In this document: one piece after another, positions 20,345-30,657 of the stretch | Layout of the letters: every line of letters begins with the position of its first letter | Numbering within the stretch: the stretch's first letter is position 1 | Source: Prorocentrum cordatum | Taxonomy: Eukaryota > Sar > Dinophyceae > Prorocentrales > Prorocentraceae | Length of the DNA stretch: 64,000 nucleotides | Assembly (NCBI GenBank): GCA_963575745.1 | Contig: CAUYUJ010003592.1 | Location: forward strand, 186,001-250,000 | Direction of reading: 5' to 3' | The notes under the pieces: model-generated | The model's input: only the letters and a program-made list of their open reading frames with translations | Database searches by the model: none | What the model was told of the DNA's origin: nothing | Position numbers and translations under genes: made by a program

Positions 20345-20452
20345 TTTTTGTTGTTGTTGCTGCTGCTGTTGTTGTGTTTGTTGTTGTTGTCGTCGTCGTC
20401 ATCGTCGTCGTCGTTGTCGTCGTCGTCGTCGTTGTTGTTGTTGAACATTATT
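20345..20452 (+). repeat. (TTG)n/(GTC)n microsatellite
   Basis: TTG and TGC units followed by GTC and GTT units. Confidence 0.9.
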
Positions 20453-20469
20453 ACTTCTAAAGAATGATT

Positions 20470-21170
20470 ATTGTTGGGACCCCTGGTGCACGGCCCCCTC
20501 GCCGCGCCTAGGCCGCAGCCATGTTTTCATAATTTTCGTGAGGAAGTCTCCGGCAAAACGGGTTGGTCCGGATCCGGTTGTTTTGTTACGGGCGGTTTTC
20601 CCTTGCAAAAAATAAGGCAAAGTGGACATTTCTTGTTCTAACATAACCAAACTTCAAGAATCCCTTGCAAAAAATAAGGTAAAGTGGACATTCGCGCGCG
20701 CAAGACGAAATCCTTCCAAAACCTTAGTGTTCGTAGCGATTTTAACATAAAAACATCAAACAACCCATGGTTTTTTGCAAAAAAAAAAAGGTGTCAAAAT
20801 TTCATTCCGCGCGCTCTTGCGGATTTGTAGGAAACCCAATACTTTTTAAACATTTCTGTCAAACGGGCTTTTGCGAGCAACTTTTTCACGTGCTTCGAAC
20901 TTCTCCAACAACGGTTGCGCACCTGCCAGGGCCATCATCCCTGTCAAATAATACCATGCGGGACACATTCGTTTTTTCTTCGCGCGCGCACGCCGAAATC
21001 TTCAAAAACCATTGGGTTTCTTAGTAATTTTAGCACCGCGCAACATAAAATCATACGAATCGCACCGTAGGTCTTCGAACAACATTTGTACGAATTTTCA
21101 AAATTTCTACCCGCGCGCGCTGTCCGAATCCTAAACAACCAATGGTTTTTCAACATTTATGTTACATGCG
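20470..21170 (+). repeat. AT-rich island with diverged tandem units
   Basis: Much lower GC than its surroundings. CCCTTGCAAAAAATAAGG occurs twice (~20599 and ~20661). A GCGCGC-(N)-CGAAATC-(N)-AACC-type unit recurs near 20692, 20805, 20980 and 21108, spaced 110-175 bp. No coding content recognised. Confidence 0.55.
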
Positions 21171-21494
21171 TCAGGAACACGTTACCACCAAAAACCAGTA
21201 CAGGTGTCCAGTGTTGGAACAGGGGGAAAAGTCGTATACTAAGCTAGCGTCCAGAAGATGTTACCACAACAAGTCACTGTACCCATGCGCCAGTGTAGTA
21301 GCCACGGTCGTCCGCAGGCCACGAAGTGAAGTGTCCGAACGTCATAGGGCGGGAAGCTGGGTGTGGGTGGTGGCGAAGAGTCGTTTGGAAATGTGGTAGA
21401 GCTTGAACCGGCCCCCCCACGAAGTGGGGGTATTGGCGGGCGTCGTATGAAAACCCTGGCACTGGTGAGAACGGAGCGTCCCCACGTGCTAGTA

Positions 21495-21496
<2 letters not shown>

Positions 21497-21539
<43 letters not shown>

Positions 21540-21541
21540 GC
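21497..21541 (+). repeat. (TTG)n microsatellite
   Basis: About 15 uninterrupted TTG units. Confidence 0.95.
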
Positions 21542-21634
21542 TGCGTGTGTGTGTAAAATAACGAGGTAACACTTACAAACACAACAAAGGCAACAGAAAA
21601 CTAAGCAACACAACGAAGACAAACAACTATTCAG

Positions 21635-21788
21635 GCAAGTTTACTTGCATGGCTTTCCCCCCCTCGCCCTTATTCAAACAAAAACCAGCGTGCAAGTGCC
21701 TCTCGACTTGCGTGATCTCCGCACGCGTACCTCGTCTGCGGCTTGCTTCAGGTTCAGCCCCCCCCCTCGCTCATGCAAGTGAACTTGC
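21635..21788. mobile_element. GCAAGTTTACTTGCATG inverted-repeat element
   Basis: 17-bp terminal repeats GCAAGTTTACTTGCATG (21635-21651) and CATGCAAGTGAACTTGC (21772-21788), one mismatch. The interior (CTCGACTTGCGTGATCTCCG) recurs at 9180-9320. No target duplication evident. Confidence 0.6.
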
Positions 21789-21999
21789 TGGAGTCTGAAC
21801 AAAAAAGCAGGCTCCTCGCGTCCTGGAAGGCCCGGGGGGCCAGGGGGAGGAGAGGGAGGATCAGTCTGGTCTCAGGAGACGGGGGGGTTGTCTGTCAGGC
21901 TCCGGTTCAATGCAAATGGGGGTCAGCCAGAGCGCCTGAGCCGACGGACGCCCGAAGCGGCACTCACTGGAAAGTCTCTGAAAAACCAATGTTGGGCGC

Positions 22000-22146
22000 T
22001 GCGTAATGGGGGATCATAAATGGGGGGGTGGCGAGTGTGATCCGAAAAGGTACCCAAACGGTACCTAAACGAGCACCCTGGGGCTCTGGAGGGGCCCGAA
22101 AGGGGACCTTTTCTGACCCTCCCATTTGTGACCCCCCCATTAAGCC
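22000..22146. mobile_element. TAATGGGGG inverted-repeat element
   Basis: Left CGTAATGGGGGATCATAAAT, right ATTTGTGACCCCCCCATTAA. Further inside, GAAAAGGTACC pairs loosely with GGGACCTTTTC. About 145 bp, single copy in this window. Confidence 0.55.
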
Positions 22147-23125
22147 ACGCCCAACAATGTAATATTGTTGCAATGGTTGTACTCTGTTGACGCCTTCTTG
22201 ATATCCACTTGGAACCCCTTGGGGCTGCTTCGACTGCTTGGTGATATTGGGCTGCCTTGGGGCGGTCTTAGGCCGTATCGGGACTCTCGGCAGCTTTCTT
22301 GAGGCCATCTTCGGCCGCCTTGGGGCGCAACTGGACCCATTTGGCATCATCTTGGACTGATTCCTGGAGCGCCCTGCGTTTCTTGGAGCGGTCTTGGGAG
22401 CTCCGCAGGCCTCGCCCAGAAGGAACAAACATGTCTGTTCCAGATTTTCTGGCACCTCCTCAGGGTATTTCTCGTCTGGGGATCCCCAACGGCCGCCCCA
22501 TGCGCGCTAACAAAATATACGTCAGTGCTCCCACAAGATATGCTTGCTCGCCTCTTGTCCGTTGGGCCAGAGATTTCTCCTCTCGGCATCGCAGCCTTCT
22601 CATCCACAGCCAGTTCTGTTGAGCCCCTGGGGCCCATGCGAGCACCCCTTGAGTCCGAGCTTTGGCAAAGGCTGTCCGCTGTGACTTCCCGCACGGCGCC
22701 TGGATGTCAGGGCACCCGACCCACCGGAGTGTGTACGCTGATCCTTTCAAACATTTGCAAACAGGATTGCAGTACGTCTGGTCTAGAATTTACATTCAAA
22801 TGTCCTGGTGCTATCTGTGTTTCCCTCCGCCCTGAATCACCGCGGGAGCTGATAAAAGGGATCAAGAGCCGTGAGTGGATGCTACGGCGTGTTGCGGCTG
22901 GCCCACACTAGCTTACAAGGGACTTGCAAGTTCCCTAAGCTGCTTAGGACTGAACGATCTGGGCTAAGCTTGCCCAATTAATCGAGTCATGCGTTTTGCA
23001 CATGCAGCCCGCTCATGGGTCAGGCTTGCCAAGGCACAACCTACCCTTGCTTCCACCCAGAAGCCCCCCATCCCCGCAGCACCACGCGCGGTGATCCCAC
23101 AACCCAGCACCCTCGCTTGCGCGCG
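22147..23125. other. No gene recognised
   Basis: ORFs of ~100-160 codons exist on both strands but overlap and carry no motif. The first part has recurring GCCTTGGGGCGGTCTT-like words. Confidence 0.3.
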
Positions 23126-23127
23126 CT

Positions 23128-23129
23128 AC

Positions 23130-23161
<32 letters not shown>

Positions 23162-23166
23162 CGACG
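23128..23166 (+). repeat. (GAC)n microsatellite
   Basis: Near-uninterrupted GAC/GAT units. Confidence 0.9.
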
Positions 23167-23626
23167 TCGGTACCATCGTCGGCGTCGCTCGCTTCGTGGT
23201 CCATCCGGGGGGCCACCCTGCGCCGTGCCAGCCGCGGCCCGAGCCCCTGTGCCCAACGGGAGCCGCCCCGCGCGCGCGCGCGATGCTCGGGCGGGTGGTA
23301 CCGGGTGGTGGCCCACATGAGGAGGGAGCAGAACAAAAATAAGATGAATAGACAATCTCAAGGCAACGCAGCAGAATTTTGCGCATTCGTTGTTTTATCA
23401 GCGCACGGGCACTCGTTCAGAAGATACCGGTTTCGTACCAACGGCTGCGGTGAATGGACAAACGAGGAAGCATGCACGAGCGGAGACAGGAGGCAAAAAA
23501 GGGGGGAAAAAGAGAGGCCCTCTAGGGCCCCTTTGGGGCACCAGCTGTTTCCAAAAGGGGCCCCTAAAGGGCCGCTTCAGGGCCCTTTGCTTCACCCCCC
23601 AGTGGGTCACCCCCATCACCATGAAG

Positions 23627-23760
23627 TCGGGCATGTCCCTCTACAGGAACAATCTGCAAAACTTATCCAGAAATAGTCCAGGGAGGATGTTTCGATTAGT
23701 TTGGGCTATTTTCGAATTCTTTCTGACAATTCTCCATTTTTCCTCCGCCTGTAGGATTGT
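23627..23760. mobile_element. TTAAGTCGGGC MITE, diverged copy
   Basis: Left end AAGTCGGGCATGTCCCTCTA followed by CAGGAACAATC and the AGAAATAGTCC interior word. The right end is reduced to CCGCCTGTAGGATTG. Confidence 0.55.
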
Positions 23761-23767
23761 GTCGTTC

Positions 23768-23880
23768 CAACCTACTTTAGCCTTGACCACCAGGAAGAAT
23801 TTCGAGCACCAAGAAAGAACCGAAACTGGATGGTTTTCACGGGTCGGGCCCTGGGAGGCGATACTCGTTCGGCACTGTTT
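23768..23880 (+). repeat. Dispersed repeat (CCAACCTACTTTAGCC), copy 3
   Basis: CCAACCTACTTTAGCCTTGA, GGGTCGGGCCCTGGGAGGC, CGGCACTGTTTCGATAC. Uninterrupted reference for the insertion at 10510. Confidence 0.65.
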
Positions 23881-23884
23881 CGAT

Positions 23885-24050
23885 ACTTTTCTGGGTGCTC
23901 GACATTGAATCGTCGATCCCCCTGGAAAATATGGGAAGATATGGGAAGTGGGGGAGAAGACGAGAGCCGAGAAAATATTGGAAACTATTGGGAATCCTGC
24001 TATTTGTCTGTATTGCTTGTGTGTGCACTTCTTTGTCATGACCACCCGCC
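23885..24050 (+). repeat. Dispersed repeat (TTGAATCGTCGATCCCC), copy 4
   Basis: TTGAATCGTCGATCCCCCTG, AAAATATGGGAAGATATGGG and GGAATCCTGCTATTTGTCTG match the family at 1341, 16085 and 20042. Confidence 0.6.
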
Positions 24051-24164
24051 CTGGCGATGCTCCCCGGTGCCGCCGCCTCCCTGCGGCGGGTTGCGCCGCT
24101 CGCGAGGCGGCGCCCTCTGCCCGCGGCCGGCCGCCGCGCCGGGGCCGGCTCTTTGCATTCCGGG

Positions 24165-24328
24165 TCGTGGCCTTCGGTCTGCACGAACGAAGTGGGCACA
24201 GAAAGAATGGGCACAATGCCCAACAGCGGATCGCGTTCATTTTGGACAGGAGTCGCTGTCCACGCCGCCGCGGCCTGTGTCCCTCTGGGACAGAAGGCCG
24301 CCTGCCCAACAGCGGCCGCTATTGGTTT
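24165..24328 (+). repeat. Dispersed repeat (CGTTCATTTTGGACAGG), copy 1
   Basis: Words GAATGGGCACAATGCCCA, CGTTCATTTTGGACAGG, TCGCTGTCCACGCCGCC and TGCCCAACA occur in the same order at ~33740-33895. Confidence 0.55.
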
Positions 24329-24509
24329 ATTTCGGGCGTTTTCCCCTACAGGAGGATTTTCGACGAAAAATAAAAAATACTTCACACATGCCCCAAAAAG
24401 GCAAAAACATATTCAACAATTAGTTCCCAGACTATTTTTTGATTATGTTTTGATTATTTTGGGTGTCATTTTTCGTCGAAAATCCCCCTGTAGGGGACTC
24501 CCGACTTAA
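24329..24509. mobile_element. TTAAGTCGGGC MITE, full-length copy
   Basis: The inner terminal repeat is long: CCCCTACAGGAGGATTTTCG then ACGAAAAAT on the left, with the complement ATTTTTCGTCGAAAATCCCC and CTGTAGGGGACTCCCGACTTAA on the right. The AT-rich interior has AATACTTCACA and CAAACA/TTGATTATTTTGG, shared with 25988-26180. The outer left end has drifted (TTTCGGGCGTTTT). Confidence 0.8.
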
Positions 24510-24564
24510 GCGTACCCATTCTGGGCGTCCAAATTCGGAGGCGACGGTCCCAGACTTCCTCGGG

Positions 24565-24723
24565 TGATGGGCCTGTTTCCCACGACCACCACCATGATTT
24601 TGGAAGGGGAGGGGGTCCTCCTCCTCCTCCACCTCCTCCACCTCCTCCTCCGCCTCCTCCTTCTCCCCCTGCTTCCTTTCCCCCTCCAGCTTCTGGTGGT
24701 GGTGGTGAGAAACAGGCCCATCA
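24565..24723. mobile_element. TGATGGGCC inverted-repeat element with TCC core, copy 2, 7-bp TSD
   Basis: Left TGATGGGCCTGTTTCCCACG, right GGTGAGAAACAGGCCCATCA, core an imperfect TCC/CCT microsatellite. CCTCGGG abuts both ends (24558-24564 and 24724-24730). 159 bp. Confidence 0.85.
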
Positions 24724-24944
24724 CCTCGGGCGATGAAGAAGTCATGACGGGGTGTTCTTCCATGCTTTCGGCCTGTGGAGGCCCTTGCTGGGCCTCGGGG
24801 CCGTCAACAAACGACTCGGGATGGAAAGCCAGTCCAGGGGAATGGGTCGAGACCTCTGAGGGTCGACGTTATGAACAAATCATGACGTCGGGGGTCTGGG
24901 ATCGGGGGGAAGTTCGCCCTGGGCGGAGCATTACATCGAAGCAG

Positions 24945-25105
24945 AACAAACGCCATAAGTATACACTTTGGCGCGCCGCGCGGATTTCCTTGATCCGCGC
25001 TGGGCCTCCCCAGCGGCGCCTCCAGCGCCGCCCTCCGCGCGCCAGGGAGGGGGACCCAGCGCAGACCCAAGAAATCCGCGCGGAACGCCAAAAGTTAACA
25101 CGTGT
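24945..25105. mobile_element. GC-core palindromic element, copy 3
   Basis: Left arm CGCCGCGCGGATTTCCTTGA and right arm CAAGAAATCCGCGCGGAACG around a GGCGCC-rich core. Ends less well kept than in the copy at 10832. Confidence 0.65.
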
Positions 25106-25284
25106 ATCCAGGGGCGCCGATGATTCACGCTTTCGGCGAGGCTCCCGGGCGACTGCGAGGAATGCCCGCCCCATAGGCTATCTGCCGTTGTCGTCGCCGC
25201 CGAGTCTTGACGGTCTTGAAGCCTGGCAAGGGCCCCTGCTCGGATCCAGGTGGGGGTTTCGAAGGGCGTATGGGTCGGAGGAGG

Positions 25285-25435
25285 ATTAGGTACCGATACC
25301 GCTGCCGTTGCCTCGTTTTTGATTCCTTGTTGGGCCTCCTGGGAGGCCCTCGTCGCCACCGCTGGATTCGCCTGGAAGATTCTGGTCAGCCCGCACCCCT
25401 GGAGAGGTCCGGGGGGTAGAAGTACTGGTACCTTG
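25285..25435. repeat. GGTACC-ended dispersed repeat, copy 2
   Basis: Ends AGGTACCGATACCGCTGCC and AAGTACTGGTACCTTG are inverted. The middle CCTCCTGGGAGGCCCTCGTC and GCCACCGCTGGATTCGCC match 5700-5838. Confidence 0.65.
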
Positions 25436-25819
25436 TGGTTTCCCCAATGTTTGGGTCTATCAGTCAGTGGATGCCAAGGCTGGTCTAACCTAATTTGTAA
25501 GCGCGCTACAAGTGCCACAAGCTGCTCAGGGGAGTCAGGTATCGCTCAACGCTGTGTGATCCTTCATGGGAGCCGCACAGGGCCCCACAGTTCCTTGTGG
25601 TTTAGGGTTTCGTCCAGAGTCTGTCGGAGTTGGCCAACATCTGGACGAAGTCGCGGCGTAATCTGGACGAAAGGGTTGTGTGGTCGAAATATTGGCGAAA
25701 TTGGGTCGAAATCGCGCTTATGACGGGGGTCCCCCTCGGACGGGGGCGATTTGGCGACTTGGCGAGGGCGTCCCGAACAGGAACCCCAGATTGGGACACG
25801 CCCAGATCGACTTTTTGCG

Positions 25820-25987
25820 AGGATGTCGCGAGCGAGAGCCCTGGACTGGGACATGCCCGTCGCGCCCCGGGCGCGCGCACTGGCAGATCCCTGGCAATGG
25901 CCCTTGGTGGCGGCGCGGTGGGTCCTGACTTTCTCGGAAGCGCCGGGGGCCGATTTTAGCGAGGGTGTCTCGAGCGGAAGCCCTGGA
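25820..25987 (+). repeat. Short direct repeats around AGCCCTGGACTGGGAC
   Basis: GAGAGCCCTGGACTGGGAC at ~25837 and a related stretch ending GGAAGCCCTGGA at 25987 form part of a local repeat. The second one is interrupted by the MITE at 25988 and resumes at 26180. Confidence 0.55.
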
Positions 25988-26180
25988 TGAAGTCGGGCCT
26001 GTCCCCCTACAGGGGGATTTTCGACTCAAAATAAAAAATACTTCACAAAAGCCCCAAGAAGGTCAAACAATTTTCACAAAATAGTCCCCGGACTATTTCT
26101 GTATTACTTGTTTTTATTATTTTGGGGGTATCTTTGATTTTTCGTCGAAAATCCCGCTGTAGGGGGACATGCCCGACTTA
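25988..26180. mobile_element. TTAAGTCGGGC MITE, full-length copy with 9-10-bp TSD
   Basis: Left TGAAGTCGGGCCTGTCCCCC, right GGGGGACATGCCCGACTTA. Inner repeats GGGGGATTTTCGAC and TTTTTCGTCGAAAATCCC. AAGCCCTGGA lies at 25978-25987 and again at 26180-26189, and the uninterrupted repeat at ~25839 reads AGCCCTGGACTGGGAC. A 9-10-bp duplication is typical of Mutator-like elements (inference). Confidence 0.85.
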
Positions 26181-26189
26181 AGCCCTGGA

Positions 26190-26634
26190 CTGGGACGCCC
26201 AGTGCGCCCCAGCGCGCCCCAGCAGCTCCCCGGAGGTGGCTCCTCCGGAGGCGTTCTGGGGCCGAACCCTCCTCGCGCGCCGCGGGGTCCGACGTTGGGA
26301 GGACGTCTCGCGCGGGAGCCACAGGCGGGAGGCGCGCCAGGTGCGCCCTGGCGCGCCTCGGCGCGCGTCGGAGGGCTTCCCGGTGGAGTCTCGGCGGGGG
26401 GCGGGGGCGCCGGTTTGGAGTTCGTCGCCAGGTGTCCCGGAAAAAGGATCGAGGGGGGCTCTGAGGGCCTCCTTGGGAAGGCTCGGGGGGGGGCCCGTCT
26501 TTCGGGGGATGCCCCACGCGAGGGCGCCGGTGAAGAAGACGTCGCCAGATTTTGCGGAAGCGGAGCAGGGAGGGCGGTGGACAGGCCCATTCCCCTCGCA
26601 TGCTATTGTTCAGTATTTTTTGGTACTTGTTATT
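26190..26634. other. GC-rich sequence, no gene recognised
   Basis: Open frames on both strands driven by high GC; no domain. Confidence 0.3.
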
Positions 26635-26682
26635 TTTCGTCCAGAATCCCCTTGTCGGGGAACATCATGCCCGACCTAAGAT
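26635..26682. mobile_element. TTAAGTCGGGC MITE right-end fragment
   Basis: ATTTTTCGTCCAGAATCCCC then CATGCCCGACCTAAG. No matching left end nearby. Confidence 0.55.
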
Positions 26683-27351
26683 TAACTGCCTCGCACAAAG
26701 CCACGCGCCAGCCTCCCCCTCATTCTTGCGGACCTTCCGCCCTGGCTTTCTGTTTTTTTCTACATGATCTGCGTGAGCTTCATTGATTGACGAAGAGCTT
26801 CCACGAGTTTCGACGAGCTCTTTTGCACCCCCCGCGGAGGTCGGAAGGCATGGGAGGCGGAGGTTGAGGGAGGGAGGGATTTTTTTTGACACAAAGCCCG
26901 CCACGAGGACCCTCGCCAACACTCCAGGGCTTCTTGGGTATAGGCCAAACCTGTTGGTGGCGGACGCCGCTGTCTCCACCCCCCCCCCTTTGCCTCTCGT
27001 TGGCGGCCGGGCATCGGCGCGAATCACCGGCGCCGCCCCGTTGATTTTCAATCTGGCGGGCGTCACCCCACGACTCGCCCGAGCAGGGGGACGATTTTTT
27101 TACACACGCGCCCCCCAAGGATTTGTCATAAGAAGCTGAATTATTACATTTGTTGGTGGCGGATGCCGCTGTCTCAATTCACCATCGTCCGGTCGCCGCC
27201 CGCCGCCGTCGGCCGCCGCCTGCCGCCTGCCGCGTGCAGGCGGCCGGCCGCTGCGCGTTGGCGGGCGGCTCTGCCGGCGGGCGCGCTGGCACAGGCGGGG
27301 GGGCCGAGGCGCCCGCCCGCCGCGCGCGGGCTGCGCGCGGGCAGCGTCCCC
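26683..27351. other. No gene recognised
   Basis: Includes two copies of TTGGTGGCGGA(C/T)GCCGCTGTCTC (~26953 and ~27152), a short direct repeat. No coding evidence. Confidence 0.3.
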
Positions 27352-27751
27352 TGGTGGGCCTGTGTTCCACCACCGCCATAAGTTGGAGGGGGAGGGGCTC
27401 CCCTCCTCCTCCTCCTCCTCCTCCTCCTCCTCCTCCTCCTCCTCCTCCTTCCCCCCATCCACCTGATCATCTTCCTCCACCTCCTCCTCCCCCTCCTCCT
27501 CCTCCTCCTGCTCCTCCCCCCCTCCTCCTCCTCCTCCCTCCTCCCCTCCTCCTCCTCCCCTCCTCCATCTCCTCCTCCCCCTCCTCCTCCTCCGCCTCCT
27601 CCTCCTCCTCCTCCTCCTCCTCCTCCTCCTCCTCCCCCTCCTCCCCCTCCTCCTCGTCCTCCTCCTCCTCCTCCTCCTCCTCCTCCTCCTCCTCCTCCTC
27701 TTTCTCCTGCACCCCCCATCCAGCTTATGGTGGTGGAAAACAGGCCCATCA
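27352..27751. mobile_element. TGATGGGCC inverted-repeat element with long TCC core, copy 3
   Basis: Left TGGTGGGCCTGTGTTCCACC, right GGTGGAAAACAGGCCCATCA. Core ~330 bp of TCC/CCT/CTC repeats. TCCCC abuts both ends (27347-27351, 27752-27756). Compared with 4720-4893 and 24565-24723, the ends are conserved and only the microsatellite length differs. Confidence 0.8.
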
Positions 27752-27794
27752 TCCCCGTCGTGCCGAGGAGGAGGAGGAGGAGGAGGAGGAGGAG

Positions 27795-27995
27795 GCACCG
27801 ACTCAAGCAGTGGCGAAGCGTCCTGACCTGCCTATATCAAGGGCAGCGGTCGAAGAACAGAAAAGGGCATAAACATAAACTTTTGGCACTCCGAGCGGAT
27901 TTCTTGGCTCCGCGCCTGGGCCCCCCCGGCGGCACCAGAAAACGCGTGGAAAACCCGCGCAGAACGCCAACATTTTCTGTTGATGGCGCTTTTTC
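27795..27995. mobile_element. GC-core palindromic element, copy 4
   Basis: Left GAAGAACAGAAAAGGGCATA then AACATAAACTTTTGGCAC, right GCGCAGAACGCCAACATTT. The preceding ACTCAAGCAGTGGCGAAGCG is also found before the copy at 33046 (in shorter form) and at 32606. Confidence 0.6.
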
Positions 27996-28009
27996 TTCTT
28001 CTAAACGAG

Positions 28010-28205
28010 AAGGGGGGGATAGGCACAGGGGGGGCGCATCGACCCCCAGCCGCCCACTGATCGCGGAAGGGCGCCCGATGACGCCGACCCGCCCAGGGAG
28101 GTGAGGTCTCGCCATCGGGGAGCTTTCGCCGATAGATCGACGATATATCACCGATTCCAGGTCGATGCATCTCCTCCTATGCCAGTCCCCCGTTCGCTGC
28201 CTGGC
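28010..28205 (+). repeat. CGCCGATTCC / GATGCAT repeat, copy 2
   Basis: CCGCCCACTGATCGCGGAAG, CCGCCCAGGGAGGTGAG, ATCACCGATTCCAGGTCGAT, TATGCCAGTCCCCCG. Follows a GC-core palindrome, as at 11037. Confidence 0.65.
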
Positions 28206-28415
28206 ACGATAAGCCGACAACGCATGTTTTGATAACATTATGTGGTTTGCGGGGAATGATATCAGACCGTTTCTGGCTGTGACAGATGTTTCAATACATC
28301 GTTTTAATGTTAGAAACACGTTGTCTGTGTTAAAATAACATAATCTGCGTTGCCAAAACATGCAGTAGTACGCATAAACGAATGGCGGAACGGTCGGTCC
28401 ATGCTCAACCGACAC
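28206..28415 (+). repeat. CGGTCGGTCC-ended repeat, copy 1
   Basis: ACGCATGTTTTGATAACATT near the left pairs with AATAACATAATCTGCGTTGC near the right. It ends GGAACGGTCGGTCCATGCTC. Related stretches at 32650-32855 and 34150-34318. Confidence 0.5.
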
Positions 28416-28479
28416 CGATACACTATGCAGTTGGATCACCGCGGGGGTCGGTAAGGTGATAGAGGGGCTAGAAGTGGAT

Positions 28480-28615
28480 GTTACCATTTCCTCGTTTTCG
28501 CATTGCTAGGGCCTGCCAGGAGGCCTTCGTGGCCCCAGCTGGACTCTACTTGGAGCTCTCGTTGAAAAGCACCTCCAGAGAGCTCTGGGGAGTAGCGGTA
28601 TTGGAATTTGTTTGT
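28480..28615. repeat. GGTACC-ended dispersed repeat, diverged copy 3
   Basis: GGGCCTGCCAGGAGGCCTTC, GGAGTAGCGGTATTGG. Diverged from 5700 and 25285. Confidence 0.5.
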
Positions 28616-28654
28616 TTTTCCCCCAGTTGTCGGTGGCGCCGTCGCCACCGCCGC

Positions 28655-28665
28655 CCCCGTCGTCT

Positions 28666-28699
<34 letters not shown>

Positions 28700-28945
28700 T
28701 TGGTGATTTGTTCTCGTCGTCGTGGTCGTGTCCTCCGCGGGCGTGGTCGTCGTGGGCGCGCTGGCGCGGGCCGGCGTGCCGATGTGCCCGGCGAAGCGTC
28801 CGCGCGAGTGTCACCCTCGGGTCGCATGTGGATCGATGGGGGGAGGCGCGGGGCAGGGCGCAGGGGCAACGACGACGATGACGACGACGAAGACGACGAT
28901 CACAACATCATCTACAACAACAACAACAACAACAACACAACAAAC
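28655..28945 (+). repeat. (GTC)n, (GAC)n and (CAA)n microsatellites
   Basis: GTC run 28655-28700, GAC run ~28868-28900, CAA run ~28915-28940. Confidence 0.85.
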
Positions 28946-30010
28946 ATCGGCACTGCTGGACCCTATTTCAGCCACGCGCCCAGGGACAGTGTAAGACGAT
29001 CGGTCTCCCTAAGTTTCGCAGTAGCCATAAACATTTGGTACGGAGCACCAAGCAATTGTGGATAAGAGTGAGAGGGCGGGTGCGGGTTGGGTCGCGGTGG
29101 GTTGCGGGTAGGTCGCGGAATGGTTTGTCGGGAGGACGACGTCAAAAACAACATACCACCACCACCAACAACAACAACATCAACAACAAGAAGGATAGTC
29201 CGTGCCACAGAATCCACCCACACATCCAGGGATGGTCTCAAACCGCTCGGCCCCCTCACTCTGATCAATATGTTCATGGTATTGTTTGGGGGGGATCCAC
29301 TGATAATGAAAGGGAGGAGCGAGGGGCCTTCACGTTTAAGCACATGGGTAACCTCAGCCTGCAAGCATCGTACCCTCTCCCATCTAGCGACACTTCATCG
29401 CTCCTTGCCCCCTTGAAGTGGTATCTCTCCCCTGGACCCCTCAGCGCGGGGTCCCACCAAGATCCTGATAAGGTCCCTACAAGACACCAATCGGAAACCA
29501 ATGAGAGCCTTAAAGGGTTGCAACATGAACCCAGTAGGATCCCGATCGGATTGCATTTGGATCCTGACAGGGTTCAAAGATACTCCCAAACTGACCGTAT
29601 CCAAGTAGGGCTTAAAGTATGTGTGGTGGCGATGAGAATCGAAACATGATTCCTCTTCTCTGAGAACACAAGGTTTCCTCTTCTACTCCCTTGACTCTTC
29701 CCCCCGCAGAATGATTTAATGAATGCAGTTCTGCCGAGTCACACGATATCGTCGGGCGGTTCCCCCCTCCTGAGGGTTGATTTATTGTGTTACGTGCCGT
29801 GCTAGTGATACGGGCGGGGGGAATCGCTAGCTGCTGGGCAGGACTCGGGAACGGGATCGCTCCTTCTGGGTCGCATCTACTGAGACACGGCGATGCTACC
29901 ATTTCGGCTTCCCTTTTTGTGCATAGAGCTCGGTGTCCAGTTCGTCGGATCTCCACAGTGGGAGGATGACGTGGAGTAGGGACGAGGACGAGCAGTAGAA
30001 TCGAGGGAGA
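28946..30010. other. No gene recognised
   Basis: A CAA-rich stretch (~29153-29190) and GGATCCTGA(T/C)A short repeats (~29460-29575). ORFs carry no domain. Confidence 0.3.
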
Positions 30011-30014
30011 GGGT

Positions 30015-30262
30015 GGGCGAGGAGGAGGAGGAGGAGGAACAAGAGGAGGAGGAGGAGGAGAAGCAGGAGGAGGAGGAGGAGGCCACCAGGGTTCCTCACA
30101 GCGCCCTTGGGAGTTGTGAGGTGGAGGAGGAGGAGTAGGAAGAGGCGGAGGAGGAGGAGGAGGAGGACAATCAGGAGGCGGAGGAGGAAGAGGAGAAGGA
30201 TGAGGATGAGGGGGAGGAGAAGGAGGAGGAGGAGGAGGAGGAGGAGGAGGAGGAGTGGGACG
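30015..30262 (+). repeat. (GGA)n tract
   Basis: Imperfect GGA/GAG repeats broken by a short unique piece at ~30085-30120. With the TCC tract at 30658-30795 it forms a potential long imperfect inverted repeat. Confidence 0.85.
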
Positions 30263-30409
30263 ACGATGCGGGCGGAGCACGACGAGTACGACAAAGACGA
30301 AGAGGCGGACAGCGAGGAGTGGCATTATCTGGGATTATATAGACGATGTGCTGCGCACGGACTCCGCGGACGACGCGACGACGAAGGCGGTCCGGGCAGG
30401 TGCCCAGGA

Positions 30410-30600
30410 GGGAGGTAGATGAGGAAGTGGAGGAGCAGGAGGGGAAGTAAAAGGAGGAGGAGGAGGCAGGAGTGGGGAGAAGCAGGAGGAGGAAGGAGGT
30501 GGAGGAGGGGGTGGGATGCAGGAGAAGGGGGGATGAGGAAGGGAGGAATCAGGAGGAAGGAGGTGGAGGAGGTGGAGATGGGGCCGGAGAAGGATGACGA
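30410..30600 (+). repeat. Purine-rich GGA tract
   Basis: GGAGG/AGGAGG repeats with G and A substitutions. Confidence 0.7.
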
Positions 30601-30657
30601 TATGGACGACGACGACAACCGACCAGAGGTCGGAGCACGGCCTGTGCATGGTTTGGC

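Noticed and set aside
22347-22911. Overlapping ORFs of 96-163 codons on both strands
   Set aside because: No domain, no splice logic and both strands equally open.
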